Positions 30,443 through 40,190 of a DNA stretch of 64,000 bases are shown here, piece after piece; positions within the stretch are counted from its first letter, which is position 1; every line of letters begins with the position of its first letter. Position numbers and translations under genes: made by a program. Under the pieces are notes generated by a model. The model was not told the DNA's origin, did no database searches, and worked only from the letters and a program-made list of their open reading frames with translations. This stretch comes from Chenggangzhangella methanolivorans (GTDB lineage Bacteria > Pseudomonadota > Alphaproteobacteria > Rhizobiales > Methylopilaceae), in contig NZ_CP081869.1 in NCBI RefSeq assembly GCF_019797865.1, positions 1,860,001 through 1,924,000 of the forward strand, written 5' to 3'.

Positions 30443-30594
30443 GCCTCGCACGGTTCCGGCGCGCCCTTAATACCTTCGTCGCGAGAAGCCTCTAGCCGGT
30501 CGCCTTCGGGTTGCTGAGCCGCCTCCGACGCGGCAAAACGGCCGCCCGGCCGATGGGCCGGACCCCGTTTCCCGCCGCCGGAGGCCCGCGCACC

Positions 30595-32263
30595 ATGCCG
30601 ACCGACATCGAGATCGCCCGCGCGGCGACCCTGAAGCCCATCGCCGAGATCGCCGCCAAGGCCGGAATTCCGGAAGACGCGCTTCACCTTCACGGCAAGC
30701 ACATCGCGAAAGTCGACGACCGCTTCATCGCCGAGCTGCCGGCGAAGAAGAACGCCAAGCTCGTGCTCGTCACCGATCTCGCCGACGCCCGCGGGCGAGG
30801 GCAAGACCACCACGACGGTGGGCCTCGGCGACGCGCTCAACCACATCGGCGAACGCCATCATGTGCCTGCGCGAGCCCTCGCTCGGGCCGGTGTTCGGCG
30901 TGAAGGGCGGCGCGGCCGGCGGCGGCAAGGCGCAGGTCATCCCGATGGAGCAGATCAACCTGCACTTCACCGGCGACTTCCACGCCATCACCAGCGCCAA
31001 CAACCTGCTGGCCGCGCTCGTCGACAACTCGCTCTACTGGGGCAACCCGCTCAACATCGACCCGCGCCGCATCGTGTTCCGCCGCGTGCTCGACATGAAC
31101 GACCGCACGCTGCGCTCGATCATCTCGGGCTGCGGGGCGCCGACCAACGGCTACACGCGCGAGGCCGGCTTCGACATCACGGTCGCGTCCGAGATCATGG
31201 CGATCTTCTGCCTCGCGAACGACCTGAAGGATCTCGAGGAGCGCATCGGCCGCATCGTCGTGCCTACACGCCGGACAAGAAGCCGATCACCGCCAAGGAC
31301 GTCGACGCCCAAGGCTCGCTCGGCGTGCTGCTGCGCGACGCGCTGCGCCCCAACATCGTGCAGTCGATCGACGGCTCGCCGGTGTTCATCCATGGCGGGC
31401 CCTTCGCCAACATCGCGCATGGCTGCAACTCGGTCATCGCGACCAAGACCGCCATGAAGCTCGCGGACTGGACCGTGACCGAGGCCGGCTTCGGCGCGGA
31501 TCTCGGCGCCGAGAAGTTCATGGACATCAAGTGCCGCTTCTCGGGCCTCTCGCCCGACGTCGTGGTGATCGTCGCGACCGTCCGCGCGCTCAAGATGCAC
31601 GGCGGCATGGCCAAGAACGACCTCAAGACCGAGAACGTCCAGGCGCTGAAGGCCGGACTCGTCAATCTCGGCCGCCACATCGAGAACGTGAAGAAGTTCG
31701 GCGTGCCGGTCGTGGTCGGCATCAACCACTTCTTCGCCGACACCGACGCCGAGATCGACACGCTGCAGAAGGCTGTGCGCGAGGACTTCGGCGTCGAGGC
31801 CGTGGTCTGCAAGCATTGGGCGGACGGCGCGAAGGGCGCGGAAGACCTTGCGCGCGCGGTCGTCAAGATCGCAGGCGAAGAACCCTCGAACTTCAAGCCG
31901 CTCTACGACGAGGACCTGCCGCTGCTCGAGAAGGTCGAGAAGATCGCCAAGGAGATCTATCGCGCCGACAAGGTCACGGCCCCGGCTTCGGTCAAGAAGC
32001 AGCTGAAGGAATGGGAAGAGGCCGGCTACGGCAAGTTCCCGGTCTGCATCGCCAAGACCCAGAACTCGTTCTCGGCCGACCCGACCGCCTTCGGCGCGCC
32101 GACAGGCCACACGCTGCCGATCCGCGAGGTGCGGCTCTCGGCAGGCGCGGGCTTCGTCGTGGTGGTGTGCGGCGAGATCATGACGATGCCGGGCCTGCCA
32201 AAGGTGCCGGCCTCCGCCAACATCAAGCTGCTCGAAGACGGCACCATCGACGGCATCGCCTGA
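30595..32263 (+). CDS. fhs: Formate-tetrahydrofolate ligase, three frameshifts
   Basis: It makes 10-formyl-THF from formate, ATP and THF, important for one-carbon metabolism and prominent in methylotrophic or serine-cycle bacteria. The start [16 protein letters not shown] has GGAGG 9 bases upstream. The ATP motif [17 protein letters not shown], the region [23 protein letters not shown] and the end [17 protein letters not shown] are all present. Breaks near 30775 and 30855 (each losing a CG/GC pair) and near 31261 (GTG-GCC-TAC read as GTGCCTAC) account for a 1669-base span, five short of 557 residues plus stop. I see no riboswitch I can name upstream. Confidence 0.9.
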
Positions 32264-32270
32264 GGCCGTC

Positions 32271-32408
32271 TCTCCTCCCCTTGTGGGGAGGGGTCGGGGG
32301 TGGGGGTGTTTCGGAAAGGGCGAAGACGGCGACGCCGCTCGACGCTGAACCGTGGCGACCAATTCTGAGCCACCCCCACCCTTACCCTCCCCACAAGGGG
32401 GAGGGAGG
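32271..32408. repeat. Two-hairpin intergenic repeat (family C)
   Basis: The left arm (CTCCTCCCC-TTGT-GGGGAGGGG then a G-rich tract) and right arm (CACCCCCACCCTTACC, CTCCCC-ACAA-GGGGGAG) are inverted repeats around a centre. The centre, read on the minus strand, is shared with the copy at 37875-38012: GGCTCAGAAT..., GTCGCC, TCTTCGCC, TTTCCG and AACACCCCCACC blocks match in order. It lies between convergent fhs and the nitrilase gene. Confidence 0.8.
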
Positions 32409-32448
32409 CGGTCCGCGTCGCGGCTCTATGACTCGGGAAGTCGCCCCC

Positions 32449-34203
32449 TCAGGCGACCGCCGCCGCCTGCTCGTTGCCGGCCTCGACGGCGAGCGGGACG
32501 TAATGGTGCGGCAGCCGCATCGTCACGAGATCCTTCCGGCGGATCGGGTTCGTCGGATAGGGCGTGTCGAGGTTCGAGGTGTCGATCTCCGACACCGCCA
32601 CCCCCTCCCCTTCGAACACGATCGCTTCGGTGCGCGGGAACACGAAGGTTTCCGGCCCGAACACGCCGCTCTTGCCCGGATAGCCGGCGTCCTCGTCGAG
32701 CACGTTGGCGAAAGCCAGCACCACGTTGTTCTCGCCCGCCCGCGCCCGGAAGTGGTGCCAGTGGAACGGGTCCGCGCCGGTCGGGATCGGAAAGTTCTGG
32801 GCGACGTCGGTGCCGGCGTGCCCGAAGCTGAACTGGCCCCCGATCGCCGCCGGAACCGCGATCGCGTCGCAGCCGCGCAGCGCCAGGATGCGTCCGGCCT
32901 CCGGGAACAGCGCATCGTGGCCGATCAGCAGGCCGACGCGGCCAAGCGGCAGGTCGAAGACCTTCCAGCTGTCGCCCGCGCTCGCCCAGCCGCGGTCGCG
33001 GCTCGCGAGATGGATCTTTCGGTACGACCCGACGAAGCCCTCGGGCCCGACGAGAACCGCGGAGTTGTAGATCTTTTCGCCGTCCTGCTCGGCGAGCCCC
33101 GCCACGATGTGGATCTTGAGTTTCGAGGCGAGCGCCAGCAGGCGCGTGACGGACACGCCCGAAAGACCTTCCGCGCGCGAGGCCGGATCCTCGAGACCTG
33201 TGACGGCGAGCTCCGGGAACACGACCAGCGCAGCGCCTTCGGCCGCCGCCTCTCCCGCGAATTCGGCGATCCTCACGAGGTTCGCCGCGACGTTCGAGCT
33301 CGGCGCGAACTGCGCCGCCGCGATCTTCGAGCGCCTGCCCGCCGGCAGCGGACGGTGGCCGTAGAGGCTGAAGAAGTCGAGCGGATTCCAGCCGGACTGT
33401 CCGGTGGGAAGCTCGCGGTAGAGATCCGGGCGGCGCTGCGCGAAGGTCGGCTCGCCGAGCACCACGCGCTCACGCGCGCGGTCGGTGTCGATCTCGGCCG
33501 TGATCACGCCGTCGCCGCCGTCGATCACCGCGGCGATCGCGCCGTCGGGCTCGATCACGCAGCTGCCGCCGGAAAACTGGACGGTGCGCTCCAGACCCCG
33601 GCGGTTGCTCTCGATCAGGTAGCAGGAGTTTTCGAACGCCCGGCTGATCCAGTAGGGCGCGGGCGTGCGCTCGGAGAGCCAGTTCGACACATGGCAGATC
33701 ACGTCCGCGCCGCCGAGCGCCACGAGCCTCGCGGTCTCGACGAAATGGATGTCCATGCAGATCAGGAGCGCGATGCGGCCGAGCTCGGTCTCGAAAACCT
33801 GATGGCCGAGATCGCCGGGCGCCGCCCATTTGGGCTCGGAGATGTAGGGGTGGGACTTGCGGTGTTTTCCCACCAGCCCCTCCGGACCGATGAGCGCCGC
33901 GGAGTTGTAGTAGAGCCCGGTGGCCGGCTCGACCTCCGGCATGCCGACGACGATGTGGAGCCCGAGCTCCTTGGCGAGCGCGGCGAAGCGGTCGGTGGTC
34001 GCGCCCGGAATGGTCTCGACCTGGGTGGAGACCTCGTCGCGGTCGAACCAGCAATAGCCGGTGGTCCCCATTTCGGGGGTCACGATCAGCTTGGCGCCCT
34101 TGTCCGCGGCCTCGCGCACGAGGTCGAGCAGGCGCGTGACGTTGCGCTCCTTCTCGAACATGGTCGGCTCGAACTGCACGGCTGCTGCGGTGAAGACGGT
34201 CAA
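32449..34203 (-). CDS. Tandem two-domain nitrilase-superfamily protein, second domain lacking Cys
   Basis: A 584-residue fusion of two carbon-nitrogen hydrolase domains. Domain 1 (residues 1-270) keeps the triad: Glu44 (VTPEMGTTGY), Lys116 (GKHRKSHPYI) and Cys149 (LLICMDIHF). Domain 2 (about 293-570) keeps Glu331 (FPELAVTG) and Lys396 (GSYRKIHLASRDRGW) but has Gly428 where the nucleophile should be (VGLLIGHDALFPE). So one active and one probably inactive unit are predicted. Substrate unknown; amide or nitrile hydrolysis is the family norm. TTG at 34203 is chosen as start (GGAG 8 bases upstream), with TTG at 34236 possible. The frame is intact. Confidence 0.8.
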   Translation of the reverse strand: MTVFTAAAVQFEPTMFEKERNVTRLLDLVREAADKGAKLIVTPEMGTTGYCWFDRDEVSTQVETIPGATTDRFAALAKELGLHIVVGMPEVEPATGLYYNSAALIGPEGLVGKHRKSHPYISEPKWAAPGDLGHQVFETELGRIALLICMDIHFVETARLVALGGADVICHVSNWLSERTPAPYWISRAFENSCYLIESNRRGLERTVQFSGGSCVIEPDGAIAAVIDGGDGVITAEIDTDRARERVVLGEPTFAQRRPDLYRELPTGQSGWNPLDFFSLYGHRPLPAGRRSKIAAAQFAPSSNVAANLVRIAEFAGEAAAEGAALVVFPELAVTGLEDPASRAEGLSGVSVTRLLALASKLKIHIVAGLAEQDGEKIYNSAVLVGPEGFVGSYRKIHLASRDRGWASAGDSWKVFDLPLGRVGLLIGHDALFPEAGRILALRGCDAIAVPAAIGGQFSFGHAGTDVAQNFPIPTGADPFHWHHFRARAGENNVVLAFANVLDEDAGYPGKSGVFGPETFVFPRTEAIVFEGEGVAVSEIDTSNLDTPYPTNPIRRKDLVTMRLPHHYVPLAVEAGNEQAAAVA

Positions 34204-34350
34204 GGCGAGGCTCCGGACAGAGACGCGCCTTACCAAGCCGCCTCACCGGGCGACGATATAAATTCTAGACATCTGCGCTAGATGAAATTTTGAACAGCGG
34301 GCGCCGCCATCTCAGGCGCGGGACCGTGAGATGGCGCTTGAACCTGCGCC

Positions 34351-34444
34351 GTCATGCCCGGCGAAGCCGGGTATCCACGATTTGGTCACAGAGCGCGGCG
34401 CCGAACGACCAAGTCGTGGATGCCCGCGCGAAGGCGCGGGCATG
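34351..34444. repeat. Palindromic intergenic repeat (family B)
   Basis: GTCATGCCCGGCGAAGCCGGGTATCCACGATTT is followed, after about 25 bases, by AAGTCGTGGATGCCCGCGCGAAGGCGCGGGCATG. Each half is a hairpin and the halves are mutually inverted. The unit at 57927-58019 has the same architecture with different hairpin sequences. It lies between the nitrilase gene and the quinone oxidoreductase gene. Confidence 0.75.
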
Positions 34445-34477
34445 TGGGCGGCGGTTCAGGCGCGCAAGAAAGCCCGC

Positions 34478-35484
34478 TCAGCCCTTGCCAGTCGTCAGCA
34501 CGATCTTGCCCATATGGGAGCTCTCCTCCATGAGCGCGTGCGCCTCGGAGGCCTTCTCCAGCGGGAAGGTCGCGTGCACGACGGGCTTGGCCTTGCCCGC
34601 CTCGATCAGTGGCCACACCTCGCGCTGCAGCGCTTCGGCGAGCCGCTTCTTGTCGGCGACGGGGCGCGCGCGCAGCGTCGAGCCGGTGACGGTGAGGCGC
34701 TTCAGCATGATGGGGGTGAGGTCGATCTGCACCTTCGGCCCCTGCATGAAGGCGATCTGCACCAGCACGCCTTCGGGCGCGAGGCTCTTGACGTTCTTGC
34801 CCGTATATTCGCCGCCCACCATGTCGAGGATGACGTTGACGCCCTTGCCGCCGGTCTCCTCCTTCAGAACCGCCTGAAAGTCCTCGGACCGATAATCAAT
34901 CCCACGCGCAGCACCGAGCTTTTCGCAGAACGCGACCTTCTCGGGTCCGCCTGCGGTGGCGTAGGCCGTCGCGCCGCGCGCGACCGCGAGCTGGATCGCG
35001 GTCGAGCCGATCCCCGACGTGCCGCCATGGACGAGGAAGCTCTGGCCCGCTTTCAGGCCGGCGCGGTCGAAGACGTTGGCCCAGACGGTGAAGAAGGTTT
35101 CGGGAACCGCCGCGCCTCGACCGCCGTGAGACCCTTCGGAAAGGCGAGGCAGGTCTCGGCCGGGGCCACCGCGTATTCGGCGTAGCCGCCGCCCGTCAGC
35201 AGCGCGCAGACCTGATCGCCGACCACAAAGCCCTTCACGTCCTTGCCGACGGCGACGATCCTGCCCGCCACCTCGAGGCCGAGGATCGACGAGGCGCCGG
35301 GCGGCGGCGGATACATGCCCTTGCGCTGCATGACGTCCGGCCGGTTGACGCCCGCGGCCGCGACCTCGATCAGCACCTCGCCGTCGCCGGGCGTCGGAAC
35401 CGGGCCCCTCGCCGTCCCCAGCACCTCGGGCCCGCCGTCGCCGGAGGCGCTCACATAGGTCATCTCGGTCGGCAGGTCGGTCAT
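34478..35484 (-). CDS. NAD(P)H-quinone oxidoreductase (MDR family), frameshifted
   Basis: A zinc-free medium-chain reductase of the quinone-oxidoreductase group. GroES-like part: PGDGEVLIEVAAAGVNRPDVMQRKGMYPPPPGASSILGLEVAGRIV. NADPH-binding fold: SFLVHGGTSGIGSTAIQLAVARGATAYATAG. The frame breaks near 35114, where GAG-GCC-GCG lost one base between LTAVEA and AAVPETFFTVWANVF. The 1007-base span plus one gives 335 residues. It is coupled to the MFS gene: its start overlaps that stop by 4 bases (ATGA). The natural substrate is unknown. Confidence 0.87.
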
Positions 35485-36815
35485 CTCGGAGCGCTCTCTT
35501 GTTCTGCGGAAGCTCGCCGCAGGGTTTGGCGCGCCGGAGCCCGGAGGGCAAGCGGGCCCTTACCCTCGCGCTTCTCCAGCGACCGCGCGGTCCGCAACTG
35601 CGGGAACATCCAGGCCCACAGTCCCGCCACCGCCATGGCGCCGACGCCGCCGAAGATGATCGCGGGCATCACCCCGATCACCGACGCCATCGCGCCGGCG
35701 CGGAACTCGCCGAGCTCGTTCGAGGCGCCGATGAACATCATGTTGACGGCGTTGACCCGCCCGCGGACCTCGTCGGGCGTCCAGAGCTGCATGAGGGTCT
35801 CGCGGATCGTGACGCTCACCATGTCGGCCCCGCCCATGACCACGAGCGAGGCGATCGAGAGCCACACGGTCTGCGACAGGCCGAACACCACCGCCGAGAG
35901 CCCGAACAGGCCCACGCACACGAACATGATGTGGCCGGCGCGATCGGTGATGGGCCGCACGGAGAGCAGCGCCGCGACCGCGATCGCGCCGATCCCGGGC
36001 GCGGCGCGCATCATGCCGAGCCCCCAGGGGCCGACGTCGAGCACGTCGCGCGCGACGGCCGGCATCAGCGCATAGGCGCCGCCGAGCAGCACGGCGAAGA
36101 GATCGAGCGAGATCGCGCCGAGCACCACCTTCTCGGTGAACACGTAGCGGAAGCCGGCGGCGAGCGAGTCCCAGTTCCGCTCGAGGGTCCGTCGCACGTG
36201 CGGGGAGGTGATCATGAGGTTGAGGACGCAGGACGCCATCAAGAGCGCCGCCGCCCCGCCATAGGCGACCGGCGCGCCGAGGCCATAGAGCAGGCCGCCC
36301 GTCACCGGGCCGACGATCGTGGCGAACTGCCAGGCGGACGAGCCCCAGGTGATGGCGTTGGCGAGCGCGGCCTGCGGCACGAGGCTCGGCACGATCGCCC
36401 AGCTCGCCGGGGAGAAGAAGGCGCGCGCGACGCCGAACAGGAACAGCACGCAGAAGATCAACCCGACCGAGGGCGTCTCCATCAGCGCGACGGCCACCAA
36501 GGCAAGCGCTCCCACCGCCTCGACCGCGACGCAGACCGCCATGATGAGGCGGCGCGGGAAGCGATCCGCCACCTGGCCCGTGAACAGCACCAGCGCGATC
36601 GCGGGCAGGAACTGGATCAGCCCGACGAGGCCGAGGTCCCAGGGATCGCGGGTGATGTCGTACACCTGCCAGCCGACCGCGACCGAGACGATCTGCACCG
36701 CGAACGTCGCGGTCAGCCGCCCGAACCAGAACAGCGTGAAATTGCGGTGGCGGAAGGCGAGCGGCGACTCCGGAACCGGGGTCGCGCCTTGCGCCTCTGG
36801 ATCGACGGCGGACAT
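35481..36815 (-). CDS. MFS transporter (EntS-like, MFS_3)
   Basis: A 444-residue major-facilitator permease with about 11-12 membrane helices. FTLFWFGRLTATFAVQIVSVAVGWQVYDIT is the first helix pair, ALVLFTGQVADRFPRRLIM the MFS loop 2-3 motif, and ELGEFRAGAMASVIGVMPAIIFGG lies near the end. The group includes the enterobactin exporter EntS and other drug or metabolite effluxers; the substrate is not predictable here. Start 36815 (MSAVDPEAQGATPVPESP) matches the group. It forms a coupled pair with the downstream quinone oxidoreductase. The frame is intact. Confidence 0.88.
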   Translation of the reverse strand: MSAVDPEAQGATPVPESPLAFRHRNFTLFWFGRLTATFAVQIVSVAVGWQVYDITRDPWDLGLVGLIQFLPAIALVLFTGQVADRFPRRLIMAVCVAVEAVGALALVAVALMETPSVGLIFCVLFLFGVARAFFSPASWAIVPSLVPQAALANAITWGSSAWQFATIVGPVTGGLLYGLGAPVAYGGAAALLMASCVLNLMITSPHVRRTLERNWDSLAAGFRYVFTEKVVLGAISLDLFAVLLGGAYALMPAVARDVLDVGPWGLGMMRAAPGIGAIAVAALLSVRPITDRAGHIMFVCVGLFGLSAVVFGLSQTVWLSIASLVVMGGADMVSVTIRETLMQLWTPDEVRGRVNAVNMMFIGASNELGEFRAGAMASVIGVMPAIIFGGVGAMAVAGLWAWMFPQLRTARSLEKREGKGPLALRAPARQTLRRASAEQESAPR

Positions 36816-36972
36816 GGGGGCACACGAGGCTGTGATGTGAGGTGACCGCTTAGGCGGCTCGGCCGCACGTGTCGAGCCTTCATGCGCAACGCGCCGGTTG
36901 CGCCGTCGCGCAGCCTCTCGCGGAACGGCGTCGCCCGGTATATCTACGGCGCACGCAACCAAGGTTCTTGCG

Positions 36973-37846
36973 ATGTCCGCCCTGATCGACCGGCCCTTTC
37001 TCAAGATGAACGGACTCGGCAACGAGATCCTGATCGTGGACCTGCGCGGCTCCAAGGCCCGCGCCACGGAAGAAGACGCTCAGGCGCTCGCGCGAGCGCC
37101 GAAGACGCATTTCGACCAGCTGATGGCGGTGCATGATCCGCGCACGCCCGGCACGGACGGCTTCATGCGCATCCTCAACGCCGACGGTTCGGAGGTCTCG
37201 GCCTGCGGCAACGGCACACGCTGCGTCGCCTGGTGGCTGATGCGCGAAACCGGCCGCCGCGAGCCTGACGCTCGAAACCGACGCCGGCTTGCTGATCTGC
37301 TCGGCGGGCGAGACGCCGGACCAGATCACGGTCGACATGGGCAAGCCCCGCTTCGGCTGGGCCGACATTCCCCTGTCCGAAGAGTTCGCCGACACCCGCG
37401 CGGTCGAGTTGCAGCTTGGGCCGATCGACGCCCCGCTCATCCATTCGCCCTCGGTCGCCAATGTCGGGAATCCGCACGCGATCTTCTGGGTCGACGACCT
37501 CAACGTCGTGGACCTGCGCCGTTCCGGACCGATGCTCGAGAACCACCCGCTGTTCCCCGAGCGCGCCAACATCTCGCTCGCCAAGGTGACCTCGAAGGAG
37601 GCGATCACGCTCAAGGTCTGGGAGCGCGGCGCGGGGCTCACGCTCGCCTGCGGCACCGCGGCCTGCGCGGCCGCTGTCTCGGCCGCCCGCACGAGGCGCA
37701 CGGGCCGCGACGTCGTCGTCAGCCTGCCGGGCGGCCCTTTGCGCATCGTCTGGCGCGAGGGCGACGACCACATCCTCATGACCGGCCCCGCGACCTTCGA
37801 GCATGAAGGCCGCCTCGCCGCCGAGATGTTCTCCGCAGCGGCGTGA
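36973..37846 (+). CDS. dapF: Diaminopimelate epimerase, frameshifted
   Basis: Interconverts LL- and meso-diaminopimelate for lysine and peptidoglycan. The two catalytic cysteines are in [12 protein letters not shown] and [13 protein letters not shown]; the substrate loop is [15 protein letters not shown]. The frame breaks near 37259 in [15 protein letters not shown], consistent with loss of one CG pair from CGCG; the 874-base span plus two gives 291 residues. As dapF is normally essential, a sequence error is the likely cause. Start 36973 (MSALIDRPF) fits the family. Confidence 0.9.
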
Positions 37847-37874
37847 CCACCCGACGGCTGGCGCGACGTCTCCG

Positions 37875-38012
37875 CCCCCTCCCACTAGCGGGGAGGGTAA
37901 GGGTGGGGGTGGCTCAGAATGAAGATCAGCCAATGAGCGTAGAGCGACGTCGCCCTCTTCGCCTTTTCCGGAACCACCCCCACCCCCGCCCCCTCGCCGC
38001 AAGGGGGAGGGG
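37875..38012. repeat. Two-hairpin intergenic repeat (family C)
   Basis: CCCCTCCC-ACTA-GCGGGGAGGGTAAGGGTGGGGGTGGCTCAGAAT on the left and AACCACCCCCACCCC...CCCTCGCC-GCAA-GGGGGAGGGG on the right enclose a centre shared with the 32271-32408 copy in the opposite orientation. It lies between dapF and the M17 peptidase gene. Confidence 0.8.
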
Positions 38013-38084
38013 AGAAGAGCGCGACAGGCCAATCCGGTCGTGCGATGACCTGCTCGCCCTTTCTCGATGCGGAGCCGAACGCAC

Positions 38085-39447
38085 ATGACCGACCTCTTCG
38101 CGCCGTCGTCCGAGCCCGCGACGCCTGTCTGGTTCACGCCCTCGGGCGAGGCGCTGCCCGAAGCTGCGGCGGCCTGGGCCAAGGCCACGGGCTTCGAGCT
38201 CGGCGCGGGCAAGACGCTGCTGGTCCCGGGCGACGGCGGCGCGCTTGCAGGCGTGGTGCTCGGCGTCGAGAAGGCGGACGCGACGTCGAAGAACCCGTTC
38301 CTCGTCGGCAAGCTCGTCGGCGCGCTGCCGGCCGGCGCCTATCGCTTCGACGGCGCGGTGGGCGACGCGCGGCTCGCGGCGCTCGGCTTCGGGCTCGGCT
38401 CCTACAGGTTCACGCGCTATCGCAAGTCCGAGGCGAAGCTGGTCCGCATCGCCCTCCCCGAGGGCGTCGACGCCGCCGAGATCGAACGCACGATCGCGGC
38501 CGTGACGCTCGGGCGCGACCTCGTCAACACGCCGGCCAACGACATGGGCCCGGCCGAGATCGAGGAGGCGATCCGCACGCTTGCGCGCGAGCACGGCGCC
38601 GAAGTTTCGTCGATCGTCGGCGACGACCTGCTCAAGGAGAACTTCCCTCTCGTCCACGCGGTCGGCCGCGCCTCGCCGCGCGCGCCGCGCATCGTCGACC
38701 TGCGCTGGGGGCCGGAGGACGCGCCGAAGGTCACGCTCGTCGGCAAGGGCGTCGCCTTCGACACCGGCGGCCTCGACATCAAGCCGTCGTCCGCGATGCT
38801 GCTGATGAAGAAGGACATGGGCGGTGCCGCGGCCATGATCGCGCTCGCCGCCATGATCATGGGCGCGAAGCTGAAGGTGCGGCTCCGCCTCATCGTGGGC
38901 GCGGTCGAGAACTCGATCTCGGGCGACGCCTTCCGCCCCGGCGACGTCTATCCGAGCCGAAAGGGTCTCACGGTCGAGATCGGCAACACCGACGCCGAAG
39001 GCCGCCTCGTGCTCGCCGACGCGCTCGCGCTCGGCGACGAGGAGGCGCCCGAGATCATGGTGGACGCCGCGACCCTGACGGGCGCCGCGCGCGTCGCGCT
39101 CGGGCCCGACCTGCCGCCGCTCTACACCGACGACGAGGCCTTCGCGGCCGATCTCCTGCGCTGCGCTGCGGCCGAGCACGATCCGCTCTGGCGCATGCCG
39201 CTCTGGAACCCTTACGACGACCTGCTGTCGTCCAAGATCGCGGACGTGAACCACATCTCGAGCGGCGCGTTCGCGGGCTCCATCACCGCGGCGCTGTTCC
39301 TGAGGCGCTTTGTGGAGAAGGCGCGAAGCTGGGCCCACTTCGACATCTTCGCCTGGGCCCCGAGCGCCAAGCCCGGTCGCCCCGAAGGCGGCGAGGTGCA
39401 GGCGTCGCGCGCTGATGGCGCTGCTCAGCCGGCGATACGGAGCCTGA
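38085..39447 (+). CDS. Leucyl aminopeptidase family (M17), frameshifted
   Basis: A two-metal aminopeptidase. The M17 signature NTDAEGRLVLADALAL is present; metal-binding Lys/Asp are in VGKGVAFDTGGLDIKPSSAM and MKKDMGGAAAM. Near 39409, within GCG-TCG-CGC-GCG-CTG, one CG pair appears lost. In the restored frame the protein ends ALMALLSRRYGA with the stop at 39447, the usual M17 ending; the raw frame runs on to 39470. Corrected length is 454 residues. The neighbours VTT protein and NlpC/P60 hydrolase follow, an order seen in other Hyphomicrobiales. Confidence 0.87.
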
Positions 39448-39545
39448 GCCGCCTCTTCACGATGGCGTAAGCGGCGCGGTTCGGCGCCGTTCCGTCAAGG
39501 AAATCGGTCCATAACCCGCATCGTTCGAACTGAAGCGGTGCGGCG

Positions 39546-40133
39546 GTGTCACGGGTCTACGACTGGTCGATGAGGATGGCGCGCCACCGGCACGCCGAAC
39601 GGGCGCTGGCGGCCGCGTGCTTCGCCGAAAGCTCGTTCATCCCGATGTTCCCCGAGGTCATGCTCGTTCCCATGATCCTGGCGGAGCGCGCCAAGGCGTG
39701 GCGCTACGCGGCCGTCTGCACGATCTCGTCGGTGATCGGCGGGATCGTCGGCTATCTGATCGGCTATCTGCTGTTCGAGGCCGTCGGCGAACCGATCATG
39801 CGGTTCTACGGCATGAGCGGCGACTTCGCGGAGATCGCCGCGAAATACAACGAGTATGGCTGGCTGATGGTGCTGATCGGCGGCGGCATCACGCCGATCC
39901 CCTACAAGGTCATCACCATTTCGAGCGGCCTCACCCAGCTCGACTTCATGACCTTCGTGCTCGCGAGCATCGTCGCGCGCGGGGTGCGTTTCGCCCTGCC
40001 CTGCGGGATCATCTATTTCTTCGGCGACCACGCAAAGCGGTTGATGGAGACCCGCGGAAAACTGTTCGGCTGGATCGCGCTCGCGCTGGTCATCGTCGGG
40101 TTCCTCGCCGCGCCCCTGCTATTCGGCGATTGA
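39546..40133 (+). CDS. VTT/DedA-type membrane protein (YqaA-like)
   Basis: A 195-residue membrane protein of the SNARE-associated/DedA superfamily. FAESSFIPMFPEVMLVPMILA and GGITPIPYKVITISSGLTQLDFMTFVLASIVARGVRF are the conserved re-entrant motifs; a C-terminal helix (GWIALALVIVGFLAAPLLF) follows. DedA proteins are linked to lipid (undecaprenyl-phosphate or phospholipid) flipping; the exact role here is unknown. GTG at 39546 (MSRVYDWSMRMARHRHA) is preferred to the internal ATGs because the family keeps this leader. The frame is intact. Confidence 0.85.
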   Translation: MSRVYDWSMRMARHRHAERALAAACFAESSFIPMFPEVMLVPMILAERAKAWRYAAVCTISSVIGGIVGYLIGYLLFEAVGEPIMRFYGMSGDFAEIAAKYNEYGWLMVLIGGGITPIPYKVITISSGLTQLDFMTFVLASIVARGVRFALPCGIIYFFGDHAKRLMETRGKLFGWIALALVIVGFLAAPLLFGD

Positions 40134-40190
40134 CGCGAGGATCGCGTCGGCGCTTGCTCCGCGGCCCGATCTTTCGAGGATTTGCGCCGC

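Noticed and set aside
30443..30594. Possible folate or other riboswitch before fhs
   Set aside because: The leader is GC-rich with small hairpins, but I cannot match any tetrahydrofolate, SAM or other riboswitch consensus.
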